DNA of 40,697 bases from Pseudomonadota bacterium (GTDB taxonomy: Bacteria; Pseudomonadota; Alphaproteobacteria; Rhodobacterales; Rhodobacteraceae), in NCBI GenBank assembly GCA_963205075.1, contig CAUJIU010000044.1:1-40697 (forward strand), written 5' to 3'. Positions 1 to 7,007 of this stretch are shown here, piece after piece; position 1 is the first letter of the stretch; the number at the start of each line of letters is the position of its first letter. Made by a program: the position numbers and the translations under genes. The notes under the pieces are model-generated. The model was given only the letters and a program-made list of their open reading frames with translations. It made no database searches and was not told where the DNA came from.

Positions 1-1
1 G

Positions 2-763
2 GTGATCGAGAACCGCACCGCGGCGATGATCGCGCCTTATTCGGACGCGGCCGGGGGCAACGCGCCTTTGATGTTCGAGCCGCGCCAGATTGCCGAGATG
101 TTTGCCGCCTTCGATGCCGCGCGCTTCCAGATCCATGTCCATGCCATCGGTGACATGGCCACGCGCGCCGCGCTCGATGGGATGGAGGCGGCGCAGGGGC
201 GCAACGGCGCCTGGCCGGGGCTGCACCAGATCGCCCATATCCAGTTCATCGATCCGGCCGATATCGCGCGCTTCCATGCGCTCGGGGTGATGGCCAATGT
301 CCAGCCGCTCTGGGCGCGGCATGAGGTTTCGGTCGATGATCTGTCGGTGCCGGTGGTCGGGCCGGAGCGGGCGAAGTGGATCTACGCCTTCCGCTCGCTC
401 AGGGATGCGGGCGCCCGCATGGCGCTGTCATCGGACTGGGGGGTCTCGACGCTCAATCCGTTCGAGATCATCGAGACCGCCGTGACCCGCCAGCCGCCGC
501 GCCGCGAGGGCACGGTGCCGCCCTTCCTGCCGGAACAGCGCCTGACCCGCGCCGAGGCGGTGGCCGGATACACGACCCACGCCGCGGCGGCCGCCTGGCG
601 GCAGGACGATACCGGCTCGCTCGCCTTGGGCAAGGCGGCCGACCTGATCGTGCTCGACCGCGACATCTTTGCCTGCGACGCCCATGACATCGGCGACACC
701 CAGGTGCTGCTGACCCTGCTGGCCGGGCGCGAGGTGCATCGGGCCCAGGGGTTTGAGGGTTAG
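2..763 (+). CDS. Amidohydrolase family protein, C-terminal part (5' end outside window)
   Basis: This is the last 253 residues of a metal-dependent hydrolase of the amidohydrolase-3 (YtcJ-like) family; the frame is open to the window edge, so the N-terminal part is missing. A metal-site motif HVHAIGD is visible near residue 46, then a QIAHIQF stretch, an SSDWGV motif near residue 142 (metal/substrate aspartate), and the typical C-terminal TTHAAAAAW and KAADLIVLDRD segments of the composite beta domain. Members act on exocyclic or cyclic C-N bonds, often formamides or amides; the substrate cannot be read from sequence. It ends 63 bp before a convergent DUF882 gene, with a palindromic terminator between. 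Family is sure; function is open. Confidence 0.88.
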   Translation: MIENRTAAMIAPYSDAAGGNAPLMFEPRQIAEMFAAFDAARFQIHVHAIGDMATRAALDGMEAAQGRNGAWPGLHQIAHIQFIDPADIARFHALGVMANVQPLWARHEVSVDDLSVPVVGPERAKWIYAFRSLRDAGARMALSSDWGVSTLNPFEIIETAVTRQPPRREGTVPPFLPEQRLTRAEAVAGYTTHAAAAAWRQDDTGSLALGKAADLIVLDRDIFACDAHDIGDTQVLLTLLAGREVHRAQGFEG

Positions 764-782
764 GGGCGGGCGCGGAAAGCAA

Positions 783-804
783 AAAGCGCCCCGCGGGGCG
801 CTTT
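783..804. terminator. Bidirectional intrinsic terminator, perfect palindrome
   Basis: A perfect 22-bp palindrome (11-bp arms, centre 793/794) lies between the convergent amidohydrolase and DUF882 genes. It has AAA on the left edge and TTT on the right, and an A5 run on the left gives a U-tract for minus-strand transcription. It can end transcription in both directions. Confidence 0.8.
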
Positions 805-826
805 GGCTGCTCGATTGTGGTGGCTC

Positions 827-1396
827 TCAGGCGCCCCAGGTGCGGATATCGCCGCAATCCATATGCACGAAGTTCGAGCCGGAATACTTGCCCACCCCGC
901 CGGCACGGCAGGAGGTCGCGGCGCTGTAGATCTGGCTGACGCTGCGCCCCGCCAGCCGCAGGTCGGCGGCCTGGCCGCGGATATGCAGCGAATTGCGCGC
1001 CACGCGCGACGAGCTTTCGCGCAACATGGCATTGGTGGCGGCGGTCCGGTAGCCCGACAGCAGCGTGTAGGCCTCGTTCACATCCAGCAGGTTGTGGGTG
1101 GCGGCGATGATGTCGATGGTGCGGGTATCGATGCCGATCACGTCGCCGGTGCGCCAGTCACGCATGAAACGGCTGATCTCCTGCACCGCCTCGCCGATGT
1201 AATCGCCCTCGATCCAGTAGATCATGTCGATTCGTTCGCCCGACCGGCCCGAATACATCTGGACGCGGCGGATATCGCCCGCTCCGCGCAGAAATCCGGC
1301 TGCATTGCTGAAGGTCGGAGCCGCGACAACGGCGGTGGCGGCAAAGGCGCGAAGCAATCCACGCCGAGAAATGCCGGAAGAGAGATGGTCTGTCAT
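827..1396 (-). CDS. DUF882 / YcbK-like M15-type peptidase domain protein
   Basis: A 189-residue exported protein of the DUF882 family, related to zinc D-Ala-D-Ala peptidases (M15). It starts with a twin-arginine-like signal (SRRGLLRA at 10-17, then an alanine-rich stretch). The likely zinc ligands are H138 and D145 in SLHIRGQAADLRL and H178 in FVHMDCGD. The start at 1396 was chosen because it places the signal peptide at the N-terminus; the frame stays open upstream without family-like sequence. Known relatives act on, or bind, periplasmic peptidoglycan. It is divergent from an L,D-transpeptidase gene, so two peptidoglycan-modifying products share a 322-bp upstream region. The exact bond cut is not shown. 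Confidence 0.85.
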   Translation of the reverse strand: MTDHLSSGISRRGLLRAFAATAVVAAPTFSNAAGFLRGAGDIRRVQMYSGRSGERIDMIYWIEGDYIGEAVQEISRFMRDWRTGDVIGIDTRTIDIIAATHNLLDVNEAYTLLSGYRTAATNAMLRESSSRVARNSLHIRGQAADLRLAGRSVSQIYSAATSCRAGGVGKYSGSNFVHMDCGDIRTWGA

Positions 1397-1718
1397 TCGA
1401 AAGCGCCTGTCCCGTCGCCTACTATGTGCCCGTTTTATAACGGTTTGTTGCAATCTCTTCCCCAGATGCAGGGAATTTATTGCACATGTGAAACAAAACT
1501 CAAAGCAAAGATCTGGGGTCAGAGTCGGCAAAAGGACACAATCGGCGAAATTCTGCGCATCGCGGTGCGAATCGCTGGGGGTGTGGCGCTTTTGCAAGGG
1601 CGAGGTGCATTTGCGCCACGCGCGCGCCCGTCTGGCCCTTTTGTGATTGGACGGACTGGCGGTTTCTCTCAAAACTGCGTCATATCCAATAATTATGGAC
1701 GATTTCGGAGATTTCCTG
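1397..1718. promoter_or_regulatory. Divergent intergenic region, DUF882 / L,D-transpeptidase
   Basis: This gene-free 322 bp holds the promoters of both flanking genes but no convincing -35/-10 pair. It is clearly more AT-rich than its surroundings. It contains two GANTC sites (GAGTC 1522-1526 and GAATC 1569-1573), a small inverted repeat CCGTT/AACGG around 1430-1443, and 8-bp arms at 1460-1467 and 1511-1518 (CCCCAGAT / ATCTGGGG). No ORF with a ribosome site was seen. Confidence 0.5.
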
Positions 1719-3323
1719 ATGCGATTGCTGCCCCGCCGGACTTTCTTGGCCGCCCTGTTTGCCGGCCTGACCGGCCTCCTGCTGGCCGCCGCGCCCGCAT
1801 CGGCCCAGGTCACGGCGTTTCGTCAGGCGGTGGCTGAATCGGTGGCCAGCGAGGACGGGGTCGCGGCATTTTATCGCGGGCGCGACTTTCAGGGCATCTG
1901 GTCGGGCACCTCGGCCGAGGCGGTGGCGCGGCGCAACGCGCTGATCGCGGCGCTTGCAGGGGCCGAACAGCACGGGCTGCCGCCGAGCCGCTACGATGTC
2001 GCGGGCCTGATCGCCGGCATGCAATCGGCCGGCACCGCCGCCGAAAAGGGCCGGATGGAGGTGGCGCTGAGCCTGGCCTTTGTCCGCTACGCCCAGGATG
2101 TGAGCACCGGCCTGCTGGTGCCGGGGCAGATCGACGATGGCATCAAGCGCACGGTCGATATCCGCCCGGCGGGTGCGCTGCTGGCCGGCTTCATGGCGGC
2201 CGAGCCTTATGCGTTCCTGCGCGGCCTGCCGCCGCAGGACTTCGAGTATTCGCGCCTGCAGGCCGGCAAGATCGCGCTTGAGGCAGTGATCGCCGCCGGC
2301 GGCTGGGGCCCGGAAGTCAGCGCCGGCAAGCTGGAGCCGGGCGACACCGGCAACGCCGTCATCGGCTTGCGCAACCGGCTGATCGCCATGGGGTATCTGC
2401 CCATGACGCCAACAGGCAGCTATGACGCCGACATTCAGGCGGCGGTGGTGCGGTTTCAGGAAAGCCACGGGCTGGAGCCGGACGGCGTGGCCGGCGAGGG
2501 CACGCTGGCCGAGATCAATGTCAGCCCCGAGCGGCGGCTGCAATCGGTCTATGTGGCGCTCGAGCGCGAGCGCTGGATGAACTTTCCGCGCGGGGACCGG
2601 CATGTCTATGTCAACCTCGCCGATTTCACCGCCAGCATCGTCGATTTCGACCATGTGACCTTCCGCACCCGTGCGGTGGTGGGCGCCAACAGTTCCGACC
2701 GCCAGAGCCCCGAATTCTCGGACCTCATGGAGCACATGATCATCAACCCGAGCTGGCACGTGCCGCGCTCGATCGCCACCAAGGAATATCTGCCGCAGCT
2801 GCAGGCGGACCCGACCTCGGTGTCGCATCTGATCATCACCGACCGGCGCGGCCAGCGGGTCGACCCGACGACGGTGGATTTCGCCAGCCTCGACACCCGC
2901 AATTTCCCCTTCGACATGCGGCAGGCGCCCGGCGCCGGCAACGCCCTGGGCCAGGTCAAGTTCATGTTCCCCAACCGCTGGAACATCTATCTGCACGACA
3001 CCCCGCAGCGCAGCCTGTTCGGGCGCGAGGTGCGGGCCTTCAGCCATGGCTGCATCCGTCTGAACGATCCGCAGGACTTTGCCTACCAGCTGCTGTCGCG
3101 CCAGACCGACGATCCGGTGGGCCTGTTCCAGAGCGTCTTGCGCACCGGGCAGGAGACGCAGGTCAATCTCGAAACCCCGATCCCGGTGCATCTGGATTAC
3201 CGCACCGCCGTGACCAGCGTGACCGGTGAACTCGGCTTCCGCCGCGACGTCTACGGGCGCGACCGCAAGATCTGGAACGCGCTGACCGCGCTGGGGGTAG
3301 CGACGGGCGAGGTTCAGGGCTAG
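1719..3323 (+). CDS. L,D-transpeptidase (YcbB/LdtD-like) with peptidoglycan-binding domain
   Basis: A 534-residue periplasmic L,D-transpeptidase that would form 3-3 crosslinks in peptidoglycan or attach proteins to it. Order: signal peptide 1-29 (MRLLPRRTFL..., cut near ASA-Q), a scaffold domain to about 200, a PG_binding_1 domain at about 205-267, then the YkuD catalytic domain. The active-site motif SHGCIRLND carries H443 and C445. The layout matches long YcbB-type enzymes rather than short Ykud proteins. The start at 1719 has GGAG at 1707-1710, 8 nt upstream; starts further upstream (1647, 1695) would place residues before the signal peptide. lpxD follows after 28 bp, probably in the same transcript. 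Confidence 0.93.
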   Translation: MRLLPRRTFLAALFAGLTGLLLAAAPASAQVTAFRQAVAESVASEDGVAAFYRGRDFQGIWSGTSAEAVARRNALIAALAGAEQHGLPPSRYDVAGLIAGMQSAGTAAEKGRMEVALSLAFVRYAQDVSTGLLVPGQIDDGIKRTVDIRPAGALLAGFMAAEPYAFLRGLPPQDFEYSRLQAGKIALEAVIAAGGWGPEVSAGKLEPGDTGNAVIGLRNRLIAMGYLPMTPTGSYDADIQAAVVRFQESHGLEPDGVAGEGTLAEINVSPERRLQSVYVALERERWMNFPRGDRHVYVNLADFTASIVDFDHVTFRTRAVVGANSSDRQSPEFSDLMEHMIINPSWHVPRSIATKEYLPQLQADPTSVSHLIITDRRGQRVDPTTVDFASLDTRNFPFDMRQAPGAGNALGQVKFMFPNRWNIYLHDTPQRSLFGREVRAFSHGCIRLNDPQDFAYQLLSRQTDDPVGLFQSVLRTGQETQVNLETPIPVHLDYRTAVTSVTGELGFRRDVYGRDRKIWNALTALGVATGEVQG

Positions 3324-3351
3324 ATCTGTCCCGTCAGATCGGGAAGGCCGC

Positions 3352-4449
3352 ATGGGTCACAGCATCAGGGATATTGCCGCCGCCCTCGGGGTGCCGTTCC
3401 ACGGGGATGGCAGCCTGCGCATCCGCCGTGCCGCCGAGCCGACCGATGCCGGCCCGGATGACCTGGCGCTGGCCATGTCGCCGCGCTACGCTTCTGCGCT
3501 GGGCGAGGGACAGGCGCGCGCGGCCATCCTGTGGCCGGGTGCCGACTGGCAGACCTTCGGGCTGAGCGCCGCCATCGAGGCGCCGCGCGCCCGGCTGGCG
3601 CTGGCGCAGCTGACGGGCGCCTTGCGCGACCTGCCCGCGCCACCGCCCGGCATCGACCCGACCGCGCAGGTCGATCCGTCCGCCAGCATCGCCGCCGACG
3701 CCTCGGTCGGGCCCTTCTGCGTGATCGGGGCCGGGGTGGTGATCGGTGCGGGCACCCGGATCGACAGCCACGTGACCATCGCCGCCGGGGCGAGCATCGG
3801 CGCGCAGGGGCATCTGGGCGCCGGCGTGCGCATCGGGCAGGGCGTGCATATCGGCGCGCGGGCGGTGCTGCATCCCAATGTGGTTCTGGGCGCGGACGGG
3901 TTTTCCTTCGTCACCTCCGAGCCGTCCAATGTCGAGCGGGCGCGCGAAACCCTGGGCAAGGGGAGCGTGCAGCCGCTGGCCGATCCGGCCTGGCACAAGA
4001 TCCATTCGCTCGGCGGGGTCGAGATCGGCGACGATGTCGAGATCGGGGCCAATTCCACCGTCGATGCCGGCACCATCCGCGCCACCCGCGTCGGTGACGG
4101 CACCAAGATCGACAACCTGGTGCAGGTCGGGCACAACGTCATCGTCGGGCGCCATTGCCTGCTTTGCGCGCAGGCGGCGGTTGCCGGCTCGGCGGTGATC
4201 GGCGACCGGGTGGTGCTGGGCGGCAAGTCCGGGGTGGCCGACAACATCACCCTGGGCGACGATGTGGTGCTGGGGGGCGCGGCGATCGCGCTGTCCAACG
4301 TGCCGGCGGGCCGGGTGATGATGGGCTATCCGGCCACCCGCATGGACCTGCATATCGAAAGCTACAAGGCCCTGCGCCGCCTGCCGCGGCTGTTGCGTGA
4401 CCTTGTGGCGCGGCAGGGACGGGTTCCAAACGACGACCCGAACGACTAG
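3352..4449 (+). CDS. lpxD: UDP-3-O-(3-hydroxyacyl)glucosamine N-acyltransferase LpxD
   Basis: A 365-residue LpxD, the third lipid A enzyme, which N-acylates UDP-3-O-acyl-glucosamine with an acyl-ACP. It has the N-terminal uridine-binding domain (about 1-95), a left-handed beta-helix of hexapeptide repeats (about 100-325) and a C-terminal helix. The catalytic histidine is H261 in VQVGHNV. An insertion at about 185-215 lengthens one coil relative to the E. coli enzyme. It lies 28 bp after the transpeptidase and 35 bp before an ACP gene, so it is in an operon with ACP and ketosynthase. The bam-lpx operon at 30-36 kb lacks lpxD, so this is probably the functional copy, though a second one elsewhere cannot be excluded. 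Confidence 0.95.
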   Translation: MGHSIRDIAAALGVPFHGDGSLRIRRAAEPTDAGPDDLALAMSPRYASALGEGQARAAILWPGADWQTFGLSAAIEAPRARLALAQLTGALRDLPAPPPGIDPTAQVDPSASIAADASVGPFCVIGAGVVIGAGTRIDSHVTIAAGASIGAQGHLGAGVRIGQGVHIGARAVLHPNVVLGADGFSFVTSEPSNVERARETLGKGSVQPLADPAWHKIHSLGGVEIGDDVEIGANSTVDAGTIRATRVGDGTKIDNLVQVGHNVIVGRHCLLCAQAAVAGSAVIGDRVVLGGKSGVADNITLGDDVVLGGAAIALSNVPAGRVMMGYPATRMDLHIESYKALRRLPRLLRDLVARQGRVPNDDPND

Positions 4450-4484
4450 ATCGGCGCCAGACGCGGTTTTCGGAAGGTATGAAC

Positions 4485-4742
4485 ATGGGCGTATCTGAAC
4501 AGGTCATCGCCATTCTGGCCGAGCAGGCCGTGCTCGACCCGGCCGATATCGCGCCCGGTCAGTCGCTTGCGGATCTGGGCATCGACAGCCTGGGCCTGGT
4601 CGAGAGCATCTTTGCCATCGAGGAGGCCTTCGACATCACCGTGCCCTTCAACGCCAACGCCCCGGATGCGGGCGAGTTCGACATCTCGTCGGTCGCGGCG
4701 ATCATCGAGGCCGTGGAGCGGCTGGTCGGGCAGAAGCCGTGA
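4485..4742 (+). CDS. Acyl carrier protein, specialised (lpxD-linked)
   Basis: An 85-residue acyl carrier protein. The phosphopantetheine serine is S35 in the motif LGIDSLGL. The start at 4485 is preferred over the ATG at 4479: GGAAGG at 4472-4477 is 7 nt from 4485 but only 1 nt from 4479. It differs from housekeeping AcpP, which normally sits with fabD/fabG/fabF. Here it is between lpxD and a NodE-like ketosynthase, with 10 bp to the next gene. By analogy with AcpXL-type carriers, it is likely to deliver a special acyl chain, here perhaps to LpxD. The acyl chain is inference. Confidence 0.88.
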   Translation: MGVSEQVIAILAEQAVLDPADIAPGQSLADLGIDSLGLVESIFAIEEAFDITVPFNANAPDAGEFDISSVAAIIEAVERLVGQKP

Positions 4743-4752
4743 GCGGCCGGCA

Positions 4753-5961
4753 ATGAAGCGCGTCGCAATCACCGGGGCCGGCACCATCAATGCGCTCGGC
4801 CATGACGTGCCCGCGACGCTGGCCGCGATGCGCGAGGGGCGCTGCGGCATCGGCCCCCTGGCGATCCGCGATGTCGAGCGGCTTTCGGTGCAGATCGGGG
4901 CGCAGGTCGCGGGCTATGACGAAGAGGCCCATTTCAACCGTCAGCAGGTGGCGCTCTATGACCGCTTCACCCAGTTCACCCTGCTCTCGGCGCGGCAGGC
5001 GATCAGCCAGTCGGGCCTGAGCTTTTCCGGCGATCTGGCCGACCGGGCCGGGGTGGTGCTCGGCACCGCCGGGGGCGGGGTCAACACCTGGGACGAGAAT
5101 TACCGCACCGTCTACGAGGACGGCAAGAACCGGGTGCATCCCTTCGTGGTGCCCAAGCTGATGAACAACGCCGCCGCCAGCCATGTCAGCATGGAATTCA
5201 ACCTGCGCGGCCCGTCCTTTACCGTGGCCACCGCCTGCGCCTCGTCCAACCACGCGATGGGGCTGGCCTTCCAGATGGTCCGTTCAGGCATGGCGCCGGC
5301 GATGCTGACCGGCGGCTCCGAGGCGATGCTGTGCTTTGGCGGCATCAAGGCCTGGGAAGGGTTGCGGGTGATGTCGCGCGATGCCTGCCGCCCGTTCAGC
5401 GCCAACCGCAACGGCATGGTGCAGGGCGAGGGCGCGGCGGTGTTCGTGTTCGAGGAGTTCGAGCATGCCCGGGCGCGCGGGGCCGATATCCTGGCCGAAG
5501 TGGCGGGCTTTGCCATGACCTCGGATGCCGCCGATATCGTGACGCCTTCCGCGCAGGGCGCGGTGCGTGCCATTGCCGGGGCGCTGGCGGATGCGGGGCT
5601 GAACCCGTCGGATGTGGGCTATATCAATGCCCATGGCACCGGCACCGCCGCCAATGACAAGACCGAATGCGCCGCCGTGGCCAATGCCTTTGGCCGCCAT
5701 GCCGACAGCCTGATGATCTCGTCCACCAAATCGATGCATGGCCACCTGATCGGCGGCACCGGTGCGGTGGAACTGCTGGCGGTGATCATGGCGCTGCGCG
5801 ACGGAGTTGTTGCCCCGACCATCGGCTACGAGGAGCCGGACCCGGAATGCGCGCTTGACGTGGTGCCCAACGTGGCGCGCGAGGCGCGGGTCGATGCGGC
5901 GCTGAGCAATGCCTTTGCCTTTGGCGGGCTCAACGCGGTGCTGGCGCTGCGGCGGGCCTGA
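4753..5961 (+). CDS. Beta-ketoacyl-ACP synthase, KAS II / NodE-like
   Basis: A 402-residue condensing enzyme that extends an acyl-ACP by two carbons using malonyl-ACP, giving a 3-oxoacyl-ACP. The catalytic triad is complete: C162 in TACASSN, H294 in NAHGTGT and H331 in KSMHGHLIGG, with K326. The KSMHGH form (T replaced by H compared with FabF KSMTGH) and the overall text resemble the NodE/FabFXL branch used for special fatty acids. The start MKRVAITGAG at 4753 is standard for the family; the frame runs further upstream through the ACP gene but those residues are out-of-frame ACP sequence. It is the last gene of the lpxD-ACP-ketosynthase unit. The chain made is unknown. Confidence 0.92.
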   Translation: MKRVAITGAGTINALGHDVPATLAAMREGRCGIGPLAIRDVERLSVQIGAQVAGYDEEAHFNRQQVALYDRFTQFTLLSARQAISQSGLSFSGDLADRAGVVLGTAGGGVNTWDENYRTVYEDGKNRVHPFVVPKLMNNAAASHVSMEFNLRGPSFTVATACASSNHAMGLAFQMVRSGMAPAMLTGGSEAMLCFGGIKAWEGLRVMSRDACRPFSANRNGMVQGEGAAVFVFEEFEHARARGADILAEVAGFAMTSDAADIVTPSAQGAVRAIAGALADAGLNPSDVGYINAHGTGTAANDKTECAAVANAFGRHADSLMISSTKSMHGHLIGGTGAVELLAVIMALRDGVVAPTIGYEEPDPECALDVVPNVAREARVDAALSNAFAFGGLNAVLALRRA

Positions 5962-5990
5962 GCGGGCCGCCGGCACAAGCCGCGGCCCGC
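5962..5990 (+). terminator. Stem-loop after the ketosynthase gene
   Basis: Arms 5962-5970 and 5982-5990 form a 9-bp GC stem, with a small inner GGC/GCC extension and an ACAA loop. It begins right after the stop codon. There is no long U-tract, so it may be a weak terminator or a 3'-end stabiliser. It also separates the convergent IalB-family gene. Confidence 0.5.
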
Positions 5991-6003
5991 AGGCTATTGC
6001 GGA

Positions 6004-6633
6004 TTACTGCGATGCGACCACGGTCGCGGCCGCCAGTCCGGCCGTAAAGCCCTTGAGCGACAGGGTCAGCGTGAACGGCTGGTCGGGCGCCCCGGCGGGC
6101 ACCAGGACCACGGTGACCTCGTTGCCGGCCTTCATCGTATCCACTTCCTCGGGCAGGAACCCGACGCGGGCGACGCAACCGGCACGGTTGCAGAAGTTGA
6201 ACGGATAGACCTTGGCCTCGGCCCCGTCGACCGACAGGCTGATGCCCTGGGTCAGCAGGGTTTCCAGCGGGGCGACGATGGTGGCGCCGGCCGCGGCGCG
6301 CGAGCCGTCGGGCAGGCGGAAGAAGCTGATCTCGGCCACCGGGTTGCCCTCGGCGCCCAGCAGCACCTGGTAGAGCTGGCAGGGTTCGTCGCCGGTTTCG
6401 GCCTTGAGGCAGCGCAGGCCCCAGTCGCCGATTTCCTCGCGGATATAGGGCTGGCCGACCTGGATCTCGCCGGTTGCCGCCGGCGCGCCCAGCGCCAGCC
6501 CGGTTGCCGGATCGGTTGCCGGATCGGTGGCCGGATCGGTGGCGGTGGTGTTCTGCGCGGCCAGCGGGCCGGCCAGGGGCGCGGCTGCCATGAGCGCCAG
6601 CGCGAGAATCAGCGGTCTGAATGCGGTTTTCAT
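6004..6633 (-). CDS. Invasion-associated locus B (IalB) family protein
   Basis: A 209-residue exported protein of the IalB family (Pfam PF06776 type). It starts with a clear signal peptide (MKTAFRPLILALALMAAA..., cut near LAAQ). The mature part has four cysteines, in LRCLKAETGDEPCQ and FCNRAGC, spaced as in this family and likely disulfide-bonded. After the signal there is a low-complexity DPATDPATDPATG linker. Start 6633 is preceded on its strand by AGGAT, and the longer frame (to 6672) adds residues before the signal. IalB proteins are common in Alphaproteobacteria; the name comes from Bartonella invasion, but in free-living relatives the role is unknown. A -35-like CTGACA at 6686-6691 with weak -10 at 6663-6668 may be its promoter. 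Confidence 0.87.
   Translation of the reverse strand: MKTAFRPLILALALMAAAPLAGPLAAQNTTATDPATDPATDPATGLALGAPAATGEIQVGQPYIREEIGDWGLRCLKAETGDEPCQLYQVLLGAEGNPVAEISFFRLPDGSRAAAGATIVAPLETLLTQGISLSVDGAEAKVYPFNFCNRAGCVARVGFLPEEVDTMKAGNEVTVVLVPAGAPDQPFTLTLSLKGFTAGLAAATVVASQ
6506..6541. repeat. Three tandem 12-bp repeats inside the IalB-family gene
   Basis: Three near-identical 12-bp units (GCCGGATCGGTT/TG) at 6506-6517, 6518-6529 and 6530-6541 encode the (DPAT)3 linker of the IalB-family protein. The number is likely to vary between strains by slippage. Confidence 0.85.
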
Positions 6634-6769
6634 CGGGGATCCTGTCTCGATTGTTCTGGCACGACTTAGCATGCCGCCGCGGCCATGTCAGGGCCGCATT
6701 CAGGGAAAACCGGCGGGCTTTTGCCGAAAACGCTCACATCTGCGTTGACTGCGAAGCTGTTGGAACCAA

Positions 6770-6830
6770 AGAAAAAGGGCCCTCGCGGACCCTTCTTCCA
6801 TATCTCCCTGTCGGACTTGGCCGACTAATT
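6770..6830 (-). ncRNA. Candidate small RNA B (about 60 nt) with intrinsic terminator
   Basis: On the minus strand a good sigma70-like promoter (TTGACG, 17-nt spacer, TAGTTT) leads into about 60 nt ending in a textbook terminator. The predicted RNA starts near 6830, has a 5' hairpin (GTCGG 6825-6821 with CCGAC 6814-6810, loop CCAAGT), then a single-stranded AGGGAGATATGG, then the terminator stem. No plausible coding frame: a short ATG frame from 6801 runs through the terminator stem. The segment 6804-6821 is complementary to candidate RNA A (16 of 18 positions). It could also be an attenuated leader of the IalB-family gene, 135 nt downstream. Confidence 0.5.
6775..6794 (-). terminator. Rho-independent terminator of candidate RNA B
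   Basis: Read on the minus strand: an 8-bp stem (6794-6787 with 6782-6775, one G-U pair), GCGA tetraloop (GNRA type), then a T-rich tract through 6772 and beyond. This is a strong intrinsic terminator with no annotated gene directly upstream of it, which argues for a short RNA. Confidence 0.8.
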
Positions 6831-6836
6831 GTGCGG

Positions 6837-6865
6837 AAACTAGGGGAAGGCAGACGAGGCGTCAA
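6837..6865 (-). promoter_or_regulatory. Sigma70-like promoter for candidate RNA B
   Basis: On the minus strand the -35 element TTGACG is at 6865-6860 and the -10 element TAGTTT at 6842-6837, with a 17-nt spacer. The -35 box begins one base after the U-tract of the preceding terminator, so the two units are packed head to tail. Confidence 0.65.
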
Positions 6866-6866
6866 C

Positions 6867-6894
6867 AAAAAAAGGCCGCGCCCGGGGGCGCGGC
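6867..6894 (-). terminator. Strong Rho-independent terminator of candidate RNA A
   Basis: Read on the minus strand: perfect 9-bp GC arms (6894-6886 with 6883-6875) followed by CC and seven T residues (6873-6867). It is one of the best intrinsic terminators in the window. Confidence 0.82.
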
Positions 6895-6938
6895 AAGTCT
6901 GACAGGGAGGAAGTCCATTGCAGGCCAATTGCCCGGTC
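6867..6938 (-). ncRNA. Candidate small RNA A (about 70 nt) with intrinsic terminator
   Basis: The strong minus-strand terminator at 6894-6867 has no coding gene upstream of it on that strand for 1.7 kb. A -10-like TATAGC (6950-6945) with a weak -35 (TTCTTA, 6973-6968, 17-nt spacer) would start an RNA near 6938. It would contain a short hairpin (CGGGC/GCCTG around AATTG), then a pyrimidine-rich unpaired CTTCCTCCCTG, then the terminator. The pyrimidine tract looks like an anti-Shine-Dalgarno seed. Its segment 6909-6892 pairs with candidate RNA B. The promoter is weak, so the 5' end is uncertain. Confidence 0.42.
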
Positions 6939-7007
6939 CGGACAGCTATAGACTGGCACCCAATGGTTAAGAAGGTATTCTGGCCCCGAACCAGCAGGGA
7001 GCGGCAC

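Noticed and set aside
1483-1490. CACATGTG palindrome as a regulator site (FNR or similar)
   Set aside because: It is a short 8-bp palindrome and does not match an FNR box (TTGAT-N4-ATCAA) or another known motif.
6734-6801. A short minus-strand peptide (MEEGSARALFLWF...) as a leader peptide of an attenuator
   Set aside because: It runs through a strong terminator stem and has no run of regulatory codons or good ribosome spacing; a small RNA explains the DNA better.
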